Shown here piece by piece: positions 18,901-30,900 of a DNA stretch of 64,000 bases (positions are counted from its first letter, which is position 1; every line of letters begins with the position of its first letter). This DNA comes from Siderastrea siderea (Eukaryota > Cnidaria > Anthozoa > Scleractinia > Rhizangiidae): the NCBI GenBank assembly GCA_964030785.1, contig OZ034971.1, positions 16,003,400 through 16,067,399 of the forward strand, read 5' to 3'. Made by a program: the position numbers and the translations under genes. A model generated the notes under the pieces. It did not search any database, was not told where the DNA came from, and saw only the letters and a list, made by a program, of their open reading frames with translations.

Positions 18901-21900
18901 CCCTAGCCCCTCATCAATGTTGTATGGATTTCCACATGTCATTTAAACTAACAAGGAGCAATATTGAAAGGGAAAGCAAGCAAGGCTTTGATTTGTTTTG
19001 TATAGAACGCTTGAACGCAAAAGTCCAATTTCCCAGGGTAGTGAAACATTTCAAGGCAATAGTGTTTCCTTGGTGGAAATTACACCATGGCATGATTTTC
19101 TACTGATGCTTGAGGGACAAATGCTGTATCTGCCCGTGCCAAAAACGCATTATGCAAAAGATGTTGTCTTCAAGAAAGACGCAGCAATATCTTGTACTTA
19201 GTAAACAGCCAATAATTTTTATTAAGAACGGTGTAATTGAAGAGAAACTGACATGATGGCCGAGTGGTGGAAAATATTCCACTTTAAAATAATGTGTGAA
19301 TTCTGCAAGAAAAACGAAAGGAGACTCCTCCTTGTCCAAAATGTTTCGCTACCTTTATTCTACACCGAAAAAATTTTATTAAATAATTTTTTTAATGTGG
19401 TTTTTTTTACATTTTGTAGCAATTCTTAGTGTCTCGGATAAAAAAGGACTTGTGGAGTTTGGAAGAAAGCTTCATGACCTGGGCTTCAAATTAATTGCAT
19501 CTGGAGGAACAGCAAAAAAACTCCGTACTGATGGCATTCCTGTCAGGTACAAAACTGTCTCTATTGTCACTAACATGCTTCATACAGTACCCAACAAACT
19601 AACAACAACTAAAATGACACTTTATTACCGTTGAATACTTTTTTTTACAGCATTGTAGCACTAGGAACGAGTACTTTGGTCAAAGTTACTCAGATTAACT
19701 ACATGACTGTATAAAGCCAATTGTGCTGAGTAATTTTGTAGTTGTATTTACAAGTAGAAGATTAGTTGCCAATAAAGCTTAAGGGAAAATAGAAACAATT
19801 TATTTAATGAATTAAAAGTGAATTGAAAAAGAAAATAATAATAAAATGAAAAGAAAAAAGGAGGTGAAAACTCAGAGTAAAGCAATCAATTGACTTACTT
19901 TAACTGTAAGACTCCAGCAAGTTTTACGAGGAGCTGTTTAACGGTTTCATCAAGAGTTATCCAAACTTGTGCAGCTGCTTAGTTTATGTCGACTGAATTA
20001 ATGTAATACACTGATTTGGAAGCAAGTTGGATATTGATACTGTCTTAAAACCATAGGCATGCAATGCGCGCAGAGCCAGTGACATTTTGTTTCACAGTAT
20101 TGCTTAAAATGCTCTCTGTGAAATAAATTTTACTTCAGAAAATAAAATGTAAGCTGCAGTTGACCCTTTTTATTTTTCTACTTCTACCAGTAACTCTTCA
20201 ATAAGTTTTCAGAGCTCATGGACAGTCAACTTTCGATAGGATGTTCTGCGTGATTTGCATAACTCATGACTTGCATTACCTTGTTTGAATTTGTCAGCTT
20301 TCAGTCCACCACCTACATTCTTCATACTGGAACTATTATCTGTTTGTTAAAACAAGAGTCTTTCATCAAATGTCTACATTTCCTGTATCCACGAAATTTT
20401 CATTCAAAATTGGTTAAAACTAGCGTCTATAAACACCATTGAAATAGTTTTATTACCATATTTATTTTTCCTTTAGACTGACGTTCTGCTTAATATAGCA
20501 GAGAACTTAAGGGATAGAAAATTGTCACAAAATGTCTTCTTGCTTTGTAGCCAAGTCCACAATAATAATTTTTGTCTTTTTGCTGCATATTTCTCTATCA
20601 CACTTCAAGTGAAGCAACCGAAGCATGACTATTTGTTAACATTATTTTCTTACATGTAATTATCACGTGGGCTTCTAATAAATTCCTACGGTGAGATCTA
20701 TTCTTGGAAACAAGTTCGCGTGTTTGTTTTGGGTCTTAGCTTATAACCGAATAAATACGGTAAATTTGTTTGCTTTGCTTTCAAACAGTACGAAATTGTT
20801 TAAATTCAGCTCGCTATTTCAGAACCTCCTCGCTTTCCAGTCTTGGTAAACATTTGTCTTGTTTTCGAATTGACTTGAATTGACTACAAAACCCAATAGC
20901 TCAGGTTGGAAATTATTATGCAAATCAAAATACCATGAACGCTTTGATTTGATTTTGACATTTCCAATCGTGTAGCTACCCATCAGATGTGAAATGAAGC
21001 AGCAAGACAAACAAACAAACAAACAGTTGGTCATGAAACCGCAATTGGCTTTTTCCATGGAAACAGTTCATTGTTTTCCTGTAATCTTTTCATTACTAGT
21101 TTACCTTTCTCCTTTTGTTGCAAGCAAAGTGGAAATTTGAGCGATTTAAAAAAAGAGAGAGACAGTTCAAAACTGCAAACTCAAAGTTGCCTCCAACCAC
21201 AGCAACTTTGAAACGAAACAGAGGCGAACAGCTGTCTGGTTTGAGGTGAACATCTGTGTGGTTTCAAAACCATTGTGGTTGGAAGCAATGTCAGGTTGCA
21301 GTTTTGAACCTCTCTCTCTTTTTTTAAATTTATATATAGCTCTCTTTTGAGGGACTATTAATAAAAAATCTAAGGTTAGTGTAATAGGTGTTGCCCCAAA
21401 CTGGTAAGCCACAGGTTAGGAAGGGATAATTAAGTAATAGAACACCAATATAGTAATAACATTAGTCAGATGTATTCAGGCTTTTTGTTGGTAAAAACCT
21501 AAAAATGAATGCTTGTTCCTTAGTGTCCCTTGACAGATTAACATGAATGTTTGCATGTACATGTAAATGTTGCAGGTCAAATTTCAAACCAGGTAATTTG
21601 TTTCAACCTAGGTCAGTTTGTTTCAACCTAGGTCAAGGTTTTTTTTTTGCGGCAAAAAACTTTTGGCATCTTCAATCTCTTCATTCCCCACTCACCTTAT
21701 TCCCTTACCTCCCCTACCCTTCCCTCTCTATTCCCTGCTCCCCCAACATCCCAATCCCTATTTTTTTCTAATCTTATTGCTTATCTTGACTGGGCTTGAA
21801 CCAGAGACCTTTGGTTTTCCCTTGTATTCATGTCCTGTTGCCTTACCTATTGAGCCATAGTGGCTTGGATGCAAGTTCAACCATATTTTTATTATATATT

Positions 21901-24900
21901 CCAGTAATACATTTCCTTAAATTATGCAAATTACACATGTATGTTGGACCCAGTTCTTCTCAGTCCTGAAGGTAAACATGGCAGGTTGTGTTGATTCCAC
22001 CTTGTTTCAGACAAAATTGGAAGAGCTTAAACAGTCATTAAGAAAAGAAAGTCCAGCAACACTTCAAAATTTATAGAAAATGACTTCTTTGATGAGAGCA
22101 AAAGATGGTTACAGGCAACACCTGAAGAGAAAAAAACAGCTTAATCTTGACAAACTCACAAAGCAGAAAATTGCAAGAAATCACTGGAGTCTGACTGCAG
22201 AAGGAAAGGTCACCACCTCAGATAATAAACTCGTAGTTCCTAAGAGAGATGTCTACACTGAATTACAAGAAGCCCACTCAGCAATTGCACATCGAGGAAG
22301 GGACAAAACAGAAAGATACATCAGAAACTACTATGCAGGAAACTCTCAAGACATTATTAACTTGTTTGTTTCACTTTGTAAATTACATCAGCAACAGAAA
22401 GGTGTGACAAACCACTGCAAGAAACCAATTACCAATCCAATCATTGACTTTTGCAATTTGCCTTGTGAATGCCAATCCAGACATAACTGGGTACTTCATG
22501 TTGTGTGTCATTTTTAATTAGTAAGTTCTCATGGCTGTTTGCTCTGAAAAATAAGCAGACTGAAGAGGTAGCAGTAGCACTAACCAATTTATTTTGGATG
22601 ATTGGTTTTCCATCAATACTGCACTCAGACATTGGGAAAGAGTTTAAAAGCAAGACAATGAGTGAACTATGCAGAAAACACAAGATTAAGCACGTCCATG
22701 GGGCACCTCGAACACTAGCGACCCAAGGACTGGTGGAAAGAAATAACTGGATTTGTTTCTGTACTGTCTTAGATACTTTAGATAGATGGTTTATTAATAA
22801 TTGCTTTGCAACCAGAAGAGAATTTGTCTTGTGATTTCTTCTCAGGTTTCTTTGCAGCACTCTCTCGTCACCCTCTCCTGACATTTTCACTTTGCCTCAC
22901 TTTGTCCTGCCTTTTCCCTTTGTTTCTTCCTGCACCTGCTTTTTCTGTATTTTAAAGCCCATCCCAGAATTTTAACCTCTTTCTGGCACGTGCTCAAAGG
23001 GATTCATTGCACAACTGAACCTATAGGTAGTGGTTATCATAGGTTCATGTTTCACTTAAGTTTAGTTGTTTGTATGTTACACAACACCATCTGTTTTTTT
23101 GTTTTCCCACCGACCCTGTCCATTTCTGCATGAGGGTGGCAGAGAGGTTTATTACTCTTATTGTTGGTTGTTTTATTATGATTTCCTTATGAATAAACTT
23201 CTCTGTGCCAAAACACAAATTGTGTGTTGTCTGTCTGCGGGATCAGTTGCAGAATTATTTACCTAAAATTTAGAAGGCTTTAAGTGAGAGCAGTTGAAAT
23301 GTCTGCAGGTAGACTTGAGAGAAAGTCGCTTTCTGGTAAACTCGTGCCAATAGCAGAATTTAATGCTTTCCTTTTCAGCATGTAGTGCTATTGTTATAAA
23401 GTAAGTCCAGCCCTTCCTTTCTCAAACCGCAGGATATTCCCCTGACACTGTGGGGTACTAATCCCATCAAGGTGGGAAAACTCCTATAAAATTAATTTGT
23501 CTTTGTTCTTTATTTGTAAGTTATATTCTTGCATTTTAGGTTTGCATTCAGCGAGTTTTCAAACATTTTAGCTCAGATTTGACAAATGTCTTAGAGATAG
23601 TTTGACATGTTGAAAGCTTGTCTGCAAAATTCGCTTGGGGTAGGATGACAAAGGAGCCTGTTCACTAGCTGAAAAATGTCTCTGTGCACAATCTGCGCTG
23701 GGCAACGGATAACCTTGTGCTTTGTTAGCCCTTATTTTACTTTCCTACAGGTTCCATGGATTTCACTATAGTAGGGATTCTACATTGAATGAAGCCATGA
23801 TCTCATTTTCTTGTACCCTTTCAATGTGGATGGTGGACATGAAATGAGATGAATTATTAACGGTGTAGTCTCATTTCCTTGCTAAGGTAGACAAGATGTT
23901 GGCCAAGTAGGGAGACAAATCATGAGCAAAGGTGTTTACTCAGGAAACAATAGGTCTCAATATGTATCTTAGGTAAACCGGAGATTCTTGGCGGTTGCTT
24001 GTGTCTGGGTATGATCTTATCATATATATAGACTCTGACAAATGTCCACTTCGCTTGAGGGTTAGAAGCTTTTCAGTCAACTTTCGGCTCAGGCAGTCAG
24101 TAGGGACTTTGTTGAGAAGTCAGTATGGACCGCTCTCAATCAGTGTTGTTATCTTATTGTGGTAGGTGGTGCTATCTAGTACTATGCTGGCATGACCTTT
24201 ATCGGCCCAGAGAACCATCATCCTCCCTCAAGCTTTTTAGGCCTTGCTGCATGTCTTTCGTGATGTTAGGCTTAGGTGGCTTACCTTTTGAAGGATGCTA
24301 TTAATAGTTCTTCTAACAGTGTCGGCCTGTTGTGCATCAAGTGGTCTTACAGCAGACTCGGCTTTAGCGACTGTCTCAGTGGCTGGGATACTTGTAGGCA
24401 TTACAGCGAAATTCAACCCTTTCTGTAGTAAAGAAACCTCAGCATCACTTGAGGACCTGGAGGATAAGTTGATAACATGAACGGATTTAAGAACATGACA
24501 GATATATATGGCTCGCACGAACTCAGACCTCAGCTGTCTCAGAACATGCTAATGAAACCAGACACTATCCCCTCTGGGACAAGGTTAAGTTTATTGACCG
24601 TGACCCACACTGGTACACCCGTAGGGTTAAGGAGGCCATTCACATAAAACTTCACCCTAACAACATCAATAGGGATAACGGAATTGAAATTCCAGAACCG
24701 TGGATGCCCATGATCAAACAACACAACAGCCGATCCGTACCACAGTTTCCTTCATTTATGACTATTAAGCAGAGATAATTTCTTTCCTTCCGAGCACGAG
24801 TGCTTGCGAAAACTGACAAAACTATATTGAATTACACAATAGATGTCTAGAAACGCGAGACAACTTAAGAGCACGTGACGAGCCACCTACAGTACCGCTC

Positions 24901-27900
24901 AAAAGTTACCAGTCTTGTCTCGTTTCTCTCGAGACGAGAGTCTCGTCTCGCAAGACGAGAGTCCCGTCTCGAGAGACGAGAGTCTCGTCTCGAGAGATTC
25001 ACTGAAGCAGCAATTTTGGAATAAATTACAAGCAAATTGTCTCGCGAGAAGCCGACTACAGTCCTGTGCAAAAGTAGTGAGAACGAATTTCGCTTTGTTC
25101 TCTTCGAAATATCGCCGAACTTTCAATCGATATTTTGCAGTGTTCGTGCGACAGTTAAACGAAATTTCGGCGACAGTTCGCCAAGGCAAGCGAAAAATCA
25201 AATCGAAAAATTGCTTCTTCGAATTTTCGAATAAGGAAATATTGAAGAAAATTTACATCAAATCAAATGAAATGTCCGCCAACTTTCCGACGCCCGATAC
25301 ACATGAACTGACACAGCAAAATGTAAACAATCATTTCAACCGTGTCTGATGAGGTGATACAGGCTCAACTCACTCAATTCAGTGTTTTATTCCATTCAAG
25401 AAATAGAAACAGTAAGTCCAAATGCTAACATTACGGCAAACAGCGCGAACTCTTCTCAAAACGAGACTTTAATGCATTACAAGTTCATTGGAACCACGTG
25501 CAGGAGATCACGGCCGATTGTCAGATGGTCTCGTGGATGAACTCGCCAAGATCTTTGCATCTTTACCACTTTAATTTCCCAGCAACACCATCGCCTTTCA
25601 ACACAGCTAAGAAGGCAATTTGCTGTCTTTGAGAACTACTCATTGCGTTACAGAATGTCATTCATGCAAATCATGCTAAATTTGCATACGGTGTATTTGT
25701 GCTGACGCCTTGAATTACCTTTTAGATCACAGACTTTTCTTCGGTTTTGTCTCGTTTTGTGCGAAGATTGATGTGATATCGACTTCAGTGTAATGAATGG
25801 AAATATTTTTGGAAACATTACGTTGCTTTCTATTCAAAGTCTTCGGATTTATATTCCTTCTCACCTGAGTGACTCACTACTGACGCGCTCATCAGCGGCT
25901 AATGTTTACTAAAAAAAATATCATTCGCTCGCAGTACGGTACTGAGAAATACTCGACGCATCGCGTAATCCTTATTACAAATTGTGCCTCTAACTGCAGA
26001 GTGTTTCCCCGTTTCAATCATCTTTATAGGCCTTTCTGTAGGCATTTTAAAACTTGTAAATTTTAAAACTTATAAATTTGCCGTGACGCTCGCAAAACAA
26101 AAGCGCTACCAACGCGCTTATCAGAGGCTAATGATCATTCACTCGCAATATGGTGCTGAGAAATAATCGACGCATAATCCTAATTACAAATTGTACCTCT
26201 AAATGCGAGTGTTTCCCGTTTAAATCATCTTTATAGGCGTTTTAAAACCGGAGTAATGACTTTTTATAAATTTGCCGTGATTTAGTTTTCGATCACTTCT
26301 GCGATCGATGGGCTTCCGATAGAAGGAACTCGGTGAATTCAACTCACTTCGCGACAACGCGTCCGTAACTTCACAACAGATGTCTGTATCTTGCAAGAAC
26401 GGCAAGCATTGGTACTTGCAGTATTCTTCAGCCTCTCGTGAGACGAGACTCTCGTCTCTTGAGACGAGACTCTCGTCTCTAGAGACGAGTGTCTCGTCTC
26501 TCGAGACGAGAATCGTGTCTCGCGAGAGGGTGGTAACTTACTTTTGAGCGGTACTGTAGTGTGACTTAAAACATTACTTAGATTAAATCAAATCAAAACA
26601 AAGAAAAAGTCGCGTGCCATAGAAGCACTTACATGGCTCCCCTTGAAATAACCGCATTTCAAAACAAAACTAAATTAAAGTAAAAGGTTCGTAGTTTATT
26701 GACATGTCCGTGTCTAGTCCTTCTTCTGAATCTCTTCATTGAATGGCTCCCCATGTGGGAATCCCTGTCTTTCCTCCCTAGGCAGCAGCAGGACAAGCTT
26801 TTGAATGGGTCTTTCTAAAACTGATGGGGGGTGCACTCTCTTGCCAGTGCTGGAGAGATCAGGGTCCCCAACTGCCACCTTAACACTTAGCACCAATCCA
26901 TCGGCCTTAATTTTGTTGAGGTACGTTTCTACCACTCGAGCAAGGCTCCACCGATTTCTTGCCTTGTTGTCGTCTTTAACGATAACTACGTCGCCAACTT
27001 GCATGTTACGGCGTGGCCTTGTCCACTTGGACCTTTCTTGTAGGCTATGGAGAAATTCTTTCCTGCAACGGGTCCAGAGTTTGCATGATAAATGCTGGAC
27101 TCTTCGCCAACGTTTCCTTGAGTACAGGTCCTCTCTGAAAAATGCCAGGCGGAGGTAGAACCGCCTTTGATTTCATTGTGAGGATATGATTTGGCGTCAG
27201 TGGAGATGGTGACTCTGGGTTGCTTAGGCTGTCCACTGTCAGCGGACGGTTGTTAACAATCGCTTCGGTCTCACAAATTAGCGTGTGAAACGACTCTCCA
27301 TCCAGGGAACTTGCACTCTTCTCCAGTAGGGCCGATAATACGCTGCGAATGGTCCTAATCTGGCGTTCCCATACTCCTCCTGCATGACTGGCTGATGGGG
27401 GATTTATTTTGAAGGTTATCCAATCGCAATTCTCTTTCAACATCTCAGCGCTGATCTTGTTTTGATCCATAGACTGCAAGGCTTCGCGGAGCTCTCATTT
27501 TGCTCCAATGAAATTCGTTCCTTGACCACTGCGCAGCTGACGTACAGGACCCCCTCTGCAGATGAAACGACGCAGGGTGTTGATGAATGAGTCAGTTTCC
27601 AAGGTGTTTGAAACTTCAAGATGTATGGCTTGAGATGGCATACACGTGAAGAGGGCAACATACTTCTTTATTTCCTTGCATCCCTCGTTAATATACCATG
27701 GTCCACAGTAGTCAACAGTGCAGTAGGTAAAGGGGGGTGACGGTTCCAGACGATCCTCTGGAAGGTCGGACATTTTCTGCTCGTGGACTGCACCTCGTGA
27801 CTTCTGGCAGGTGACACAATTACTAATTTTGGATGCCACAGCTAATGTTCTGCCGATAACCCAGAAACCATTTGCTCGGATCTCATTTAAGGACATGCCA

Positions 27901-30900
27901 CGACCTTGATGTTGAAGCTTCTCATGGAAGTACTTAATGATCAGACTTGTTATGTGGCCTTTCTTTGGAAGGATGACTGGGAACTTTGTACCATCTGTGA
28001 AATGCCCTAGTTGGATCCCACCACCAACCCGCAGCACTCCATTATGGTCAAGGAATGGGTCATGGCGGTACAACGAACTTGTTGCTTTCATTGCTTTCTT
28101 CTTCTGTTGCACAGATGATCTATCTTGTCCTTCTTGAAACGGTTTTAACATTCCCATTTCCCTTGAAAAGGCGACCTTCTGGGCTGCTTTAAGGATCTCC
28201 CTTTCAGCTGACAAAACCTCTTCTACTGTCAGGGCAGGCCTTTGATGACATTTGACTGGTTCAGCACAATGTTCTTTCTTGGAGCACGCCAGTTGACGGA
28301 GTTTTTGCTTGTAGCGTAGACAGATAGCAACGGCTCTACAAGCCCTGTGCCAATCAGAGAAGTATCTCAAACTCTCAACAAGATTCCATGGCTCTTGTGT
28401 ACTTGTTGCGTAAGATGTCACTTTCTTCACCTCTGGATCGTCTGACAGCGTAACAAGGTCTTGATCCTCGAGAGGTTGTGGCCACTGGTCTTTGGGCATC
28501 CAAAGGAACTCTGGCCCTGGGATCCATCTTGAACTTTCAACGAGTTCCTTTGCAGTGATACCACGAGAGGCATTTTCGGCTGGGTTGCACTTCATTTCAA
28601 CATGTCTCCATTGGCTAGGTGAGGTTTGGTCCCTGATTTGTTGAACACGGTTGGCTACAAACACGTGGAATCTCTTCGAGTCGTTCTTTATGTAGCCCAA
28701 CACGGCTTTCTTCCACACATTCATACTGGAGCTCCTGACGAAGCATGTCGCTGACCCTTACTGACACCACAGCTGCTGTGAGTTCCAGGCGTGGTATGGT
28801 GACCATCTTTAAAGGGGCTACTCTTGCCTTGCCCATTATCAGGGAACAGTGAATCTGGCCTCTGTCATCTACCAAAGGAACGTATGAGCATTGGCCATAC
28901 CCAGTTGTGCTTGTGTCTGAGAAGTGATGAAGCTGGGTTGATATCACCGTTCCGAAACCTTCTGGTTTAAAGCTCTGCGAATGGAGAGATCTTCTAAGTA
29001 ATGCAAATCATCCCTCCATTTCAACCAACGCGATCTTACGTTTTCAGGAATAGGGTCGTCCCATTCTACTTTACCTCTGCACAGATCTTGCAGAAAGCCC
29101 TTTCCTGTCAAGATTAGAGGTGCCAGGAACCCAACGGATTGTACACACTGCTAACAGTAGACAGAATTCCTCTTCGCATTAAAGGGCGATCTTGCATCAG
29201 GATCCGGAACTTGAAGGTGTCTGACTCGATACACCAACCCACACCAAGTGCTCTTTCCATAGGCAGCTCGTCCTTCCTCGAGATTCAAATCCTGTATGCC
29301 TTTCGCATGATCTTCTACTGGTATGGCCTCGATGACTTCTCTTTCGTTGCTTGCAAATTTATGCAGATTAAATCCTCCGCGTCGACACATCTCTTTAGTC
29401 TTGCATATGAGCTCCTTTGCATCACTTGTGGAAGGTACAGATTTCAGACCGTCATCAATGTAGAAATCTTTCCTCAGGAACTCGGCTGGTTCGAAACCTA
29501 TCTCTGGCTCATGGTTGTCAGCAGTCTTCTTCAGCGCAAAGTTACAACAGCCAGGAGACGAACCTGCTCCGAAAAGACGAACGGTCATCCTGTATCTCAT
29601 GAGCTCCTTGTTTAAGTCGCCATCCTCCCACCACAAGAAGCGTAACGGATCTCTACAATGCTCCATGACGTGGACCTGCAGAAACATTACTTCTATATCT
29701 GCCATGAAGGCAACAGGCTCCCTTCTGAACCTTGCTAGCACTCCAACAAGCTTGTTAGTAAGGTCTGGGCCTTGAAGAAGATGCTTATTAAGAGCATTTG
29801 ATTTGTTGTTGATGTTGACTTGTTATGTCTGGAATATAAGTCCTTGGAATGAAAAGAGATATAGGGGATTGGGAATTAACACTTGCCCACTTGCCTAGGT
29901 GAGTGCCAAATCTTCCTTGGCGAGTACAAATTGTTAATTTTTTGGTGATGTTCTTAAAGTCAATCTGGCAAGTGCTGTAAAAATCTATTAGCTTCCAAAC
30001 CTTAACCAAAAAGTAAGTACAGTCATTCCTCATTTTGAATGCGTTTGTTTTTCACTTCCTACGGACTTTCAGTAGAGCCTGAGACAGGTATTTTTTTAAG
30101 AAGGGGAAGGTCAGTCAAGTCAAAATTGTTCCCAGAGGGTTCAAACTTTAACTGGCTGTCGCATACATGTAACTGCAGCAGTCTAAGGTGACAAAATAAT
30201 TTTGATTTATATTGCATCCTCGTGAATAGCTTCCAGCAGGGAAAGTTAGAGGTAGGGCTGTTTCTGAACATTCCAAAAATCCTTTAAATGCTGGACTGGC
30301 TCTTAAGGACGTTCACGCTAATTGTTTCTGCGCACCCTTACTGCACACGCAATTCACTTTGCGATGTCATGCCACGTCATGCATTGAGCGCGCGCGCTGT
30401 TGAAAAAATGTGGAGATATATAGCCCCAGTGGGCACTTTAAAATCAATGAATGGATTTAACTGTCTTAAATGCTCGGTGTCCCCATATTTTCTTTTGATA
30501 GATCACTTTCTTTGTCGATTATCTATGTTTTGTGAAAAAGTAAAGAAAATCTGTGTTGTGGAAGTTTGATTTTTTTTCAACTTTTCTGCCTTTGCATCAT
30601 CGAATTCTGCTACTATCGTAGCTGCACGATGTTCGCATTAGTCCATCTTAGAGGGTGAGTTTAACTAAAAGGATGACTCCCGTTCAAATTATTTACTTGA
30701 CAGACCCACTTATAAATAAGATTTGATGAAGAAAAAGGGTCTACAGCGAATCATTTTTAATGTTTTCCAACTAACAAGCACTGAGGCCATGTCGACTTAC
30801 GAGGGCCGATGTGTCAAAATTGGGGTAGTTTTCCACGCGCTTTATTTCGAAAATGAAGCCAGTGACCCCCCCAATTTTTTTGCATTTCTGACATAGGTAA

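Larger units (their letters stand above)
26714..29820 (-). mobile_element. BEL/Pao retrotransposon pol relic in ATIC intron 2
   Basis: A decayed minus-strand pol in the order RT, RNase H, integrase, DUF5641-type tail. No gag or protease is present beyond 29820, and no LTR pair is visible. The element is antisense to ATIC. Breaks include loss of frame between RT and RNase H (about 28950-29150), an in-frame TGA at 27495-27497 and a frameshift near 27085. It belongs to a different lineage from the BEL element at 56208-62447 and is clearly older. Confidence 0.85.

Noticed and set aside
21783..21875. Functional tRNA gene on the minus strand
   Set aside because: A and B boxes are present, but the acceptor, D and anticodon arms do not pair into a cloverleaf.
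22441..22890. 149-codon minus-strand frame
   Set aside because: It lies opposite the integrase relic, whose plus-strand motifs are recognisable; no homology seen on the minus strand.
24915..25349. 144-codon frame rich in SRDES repeats
   Set aside because: Translation of palindromic TCTCGTCTCGAGACGAGA units at the end of a mariner-like element.
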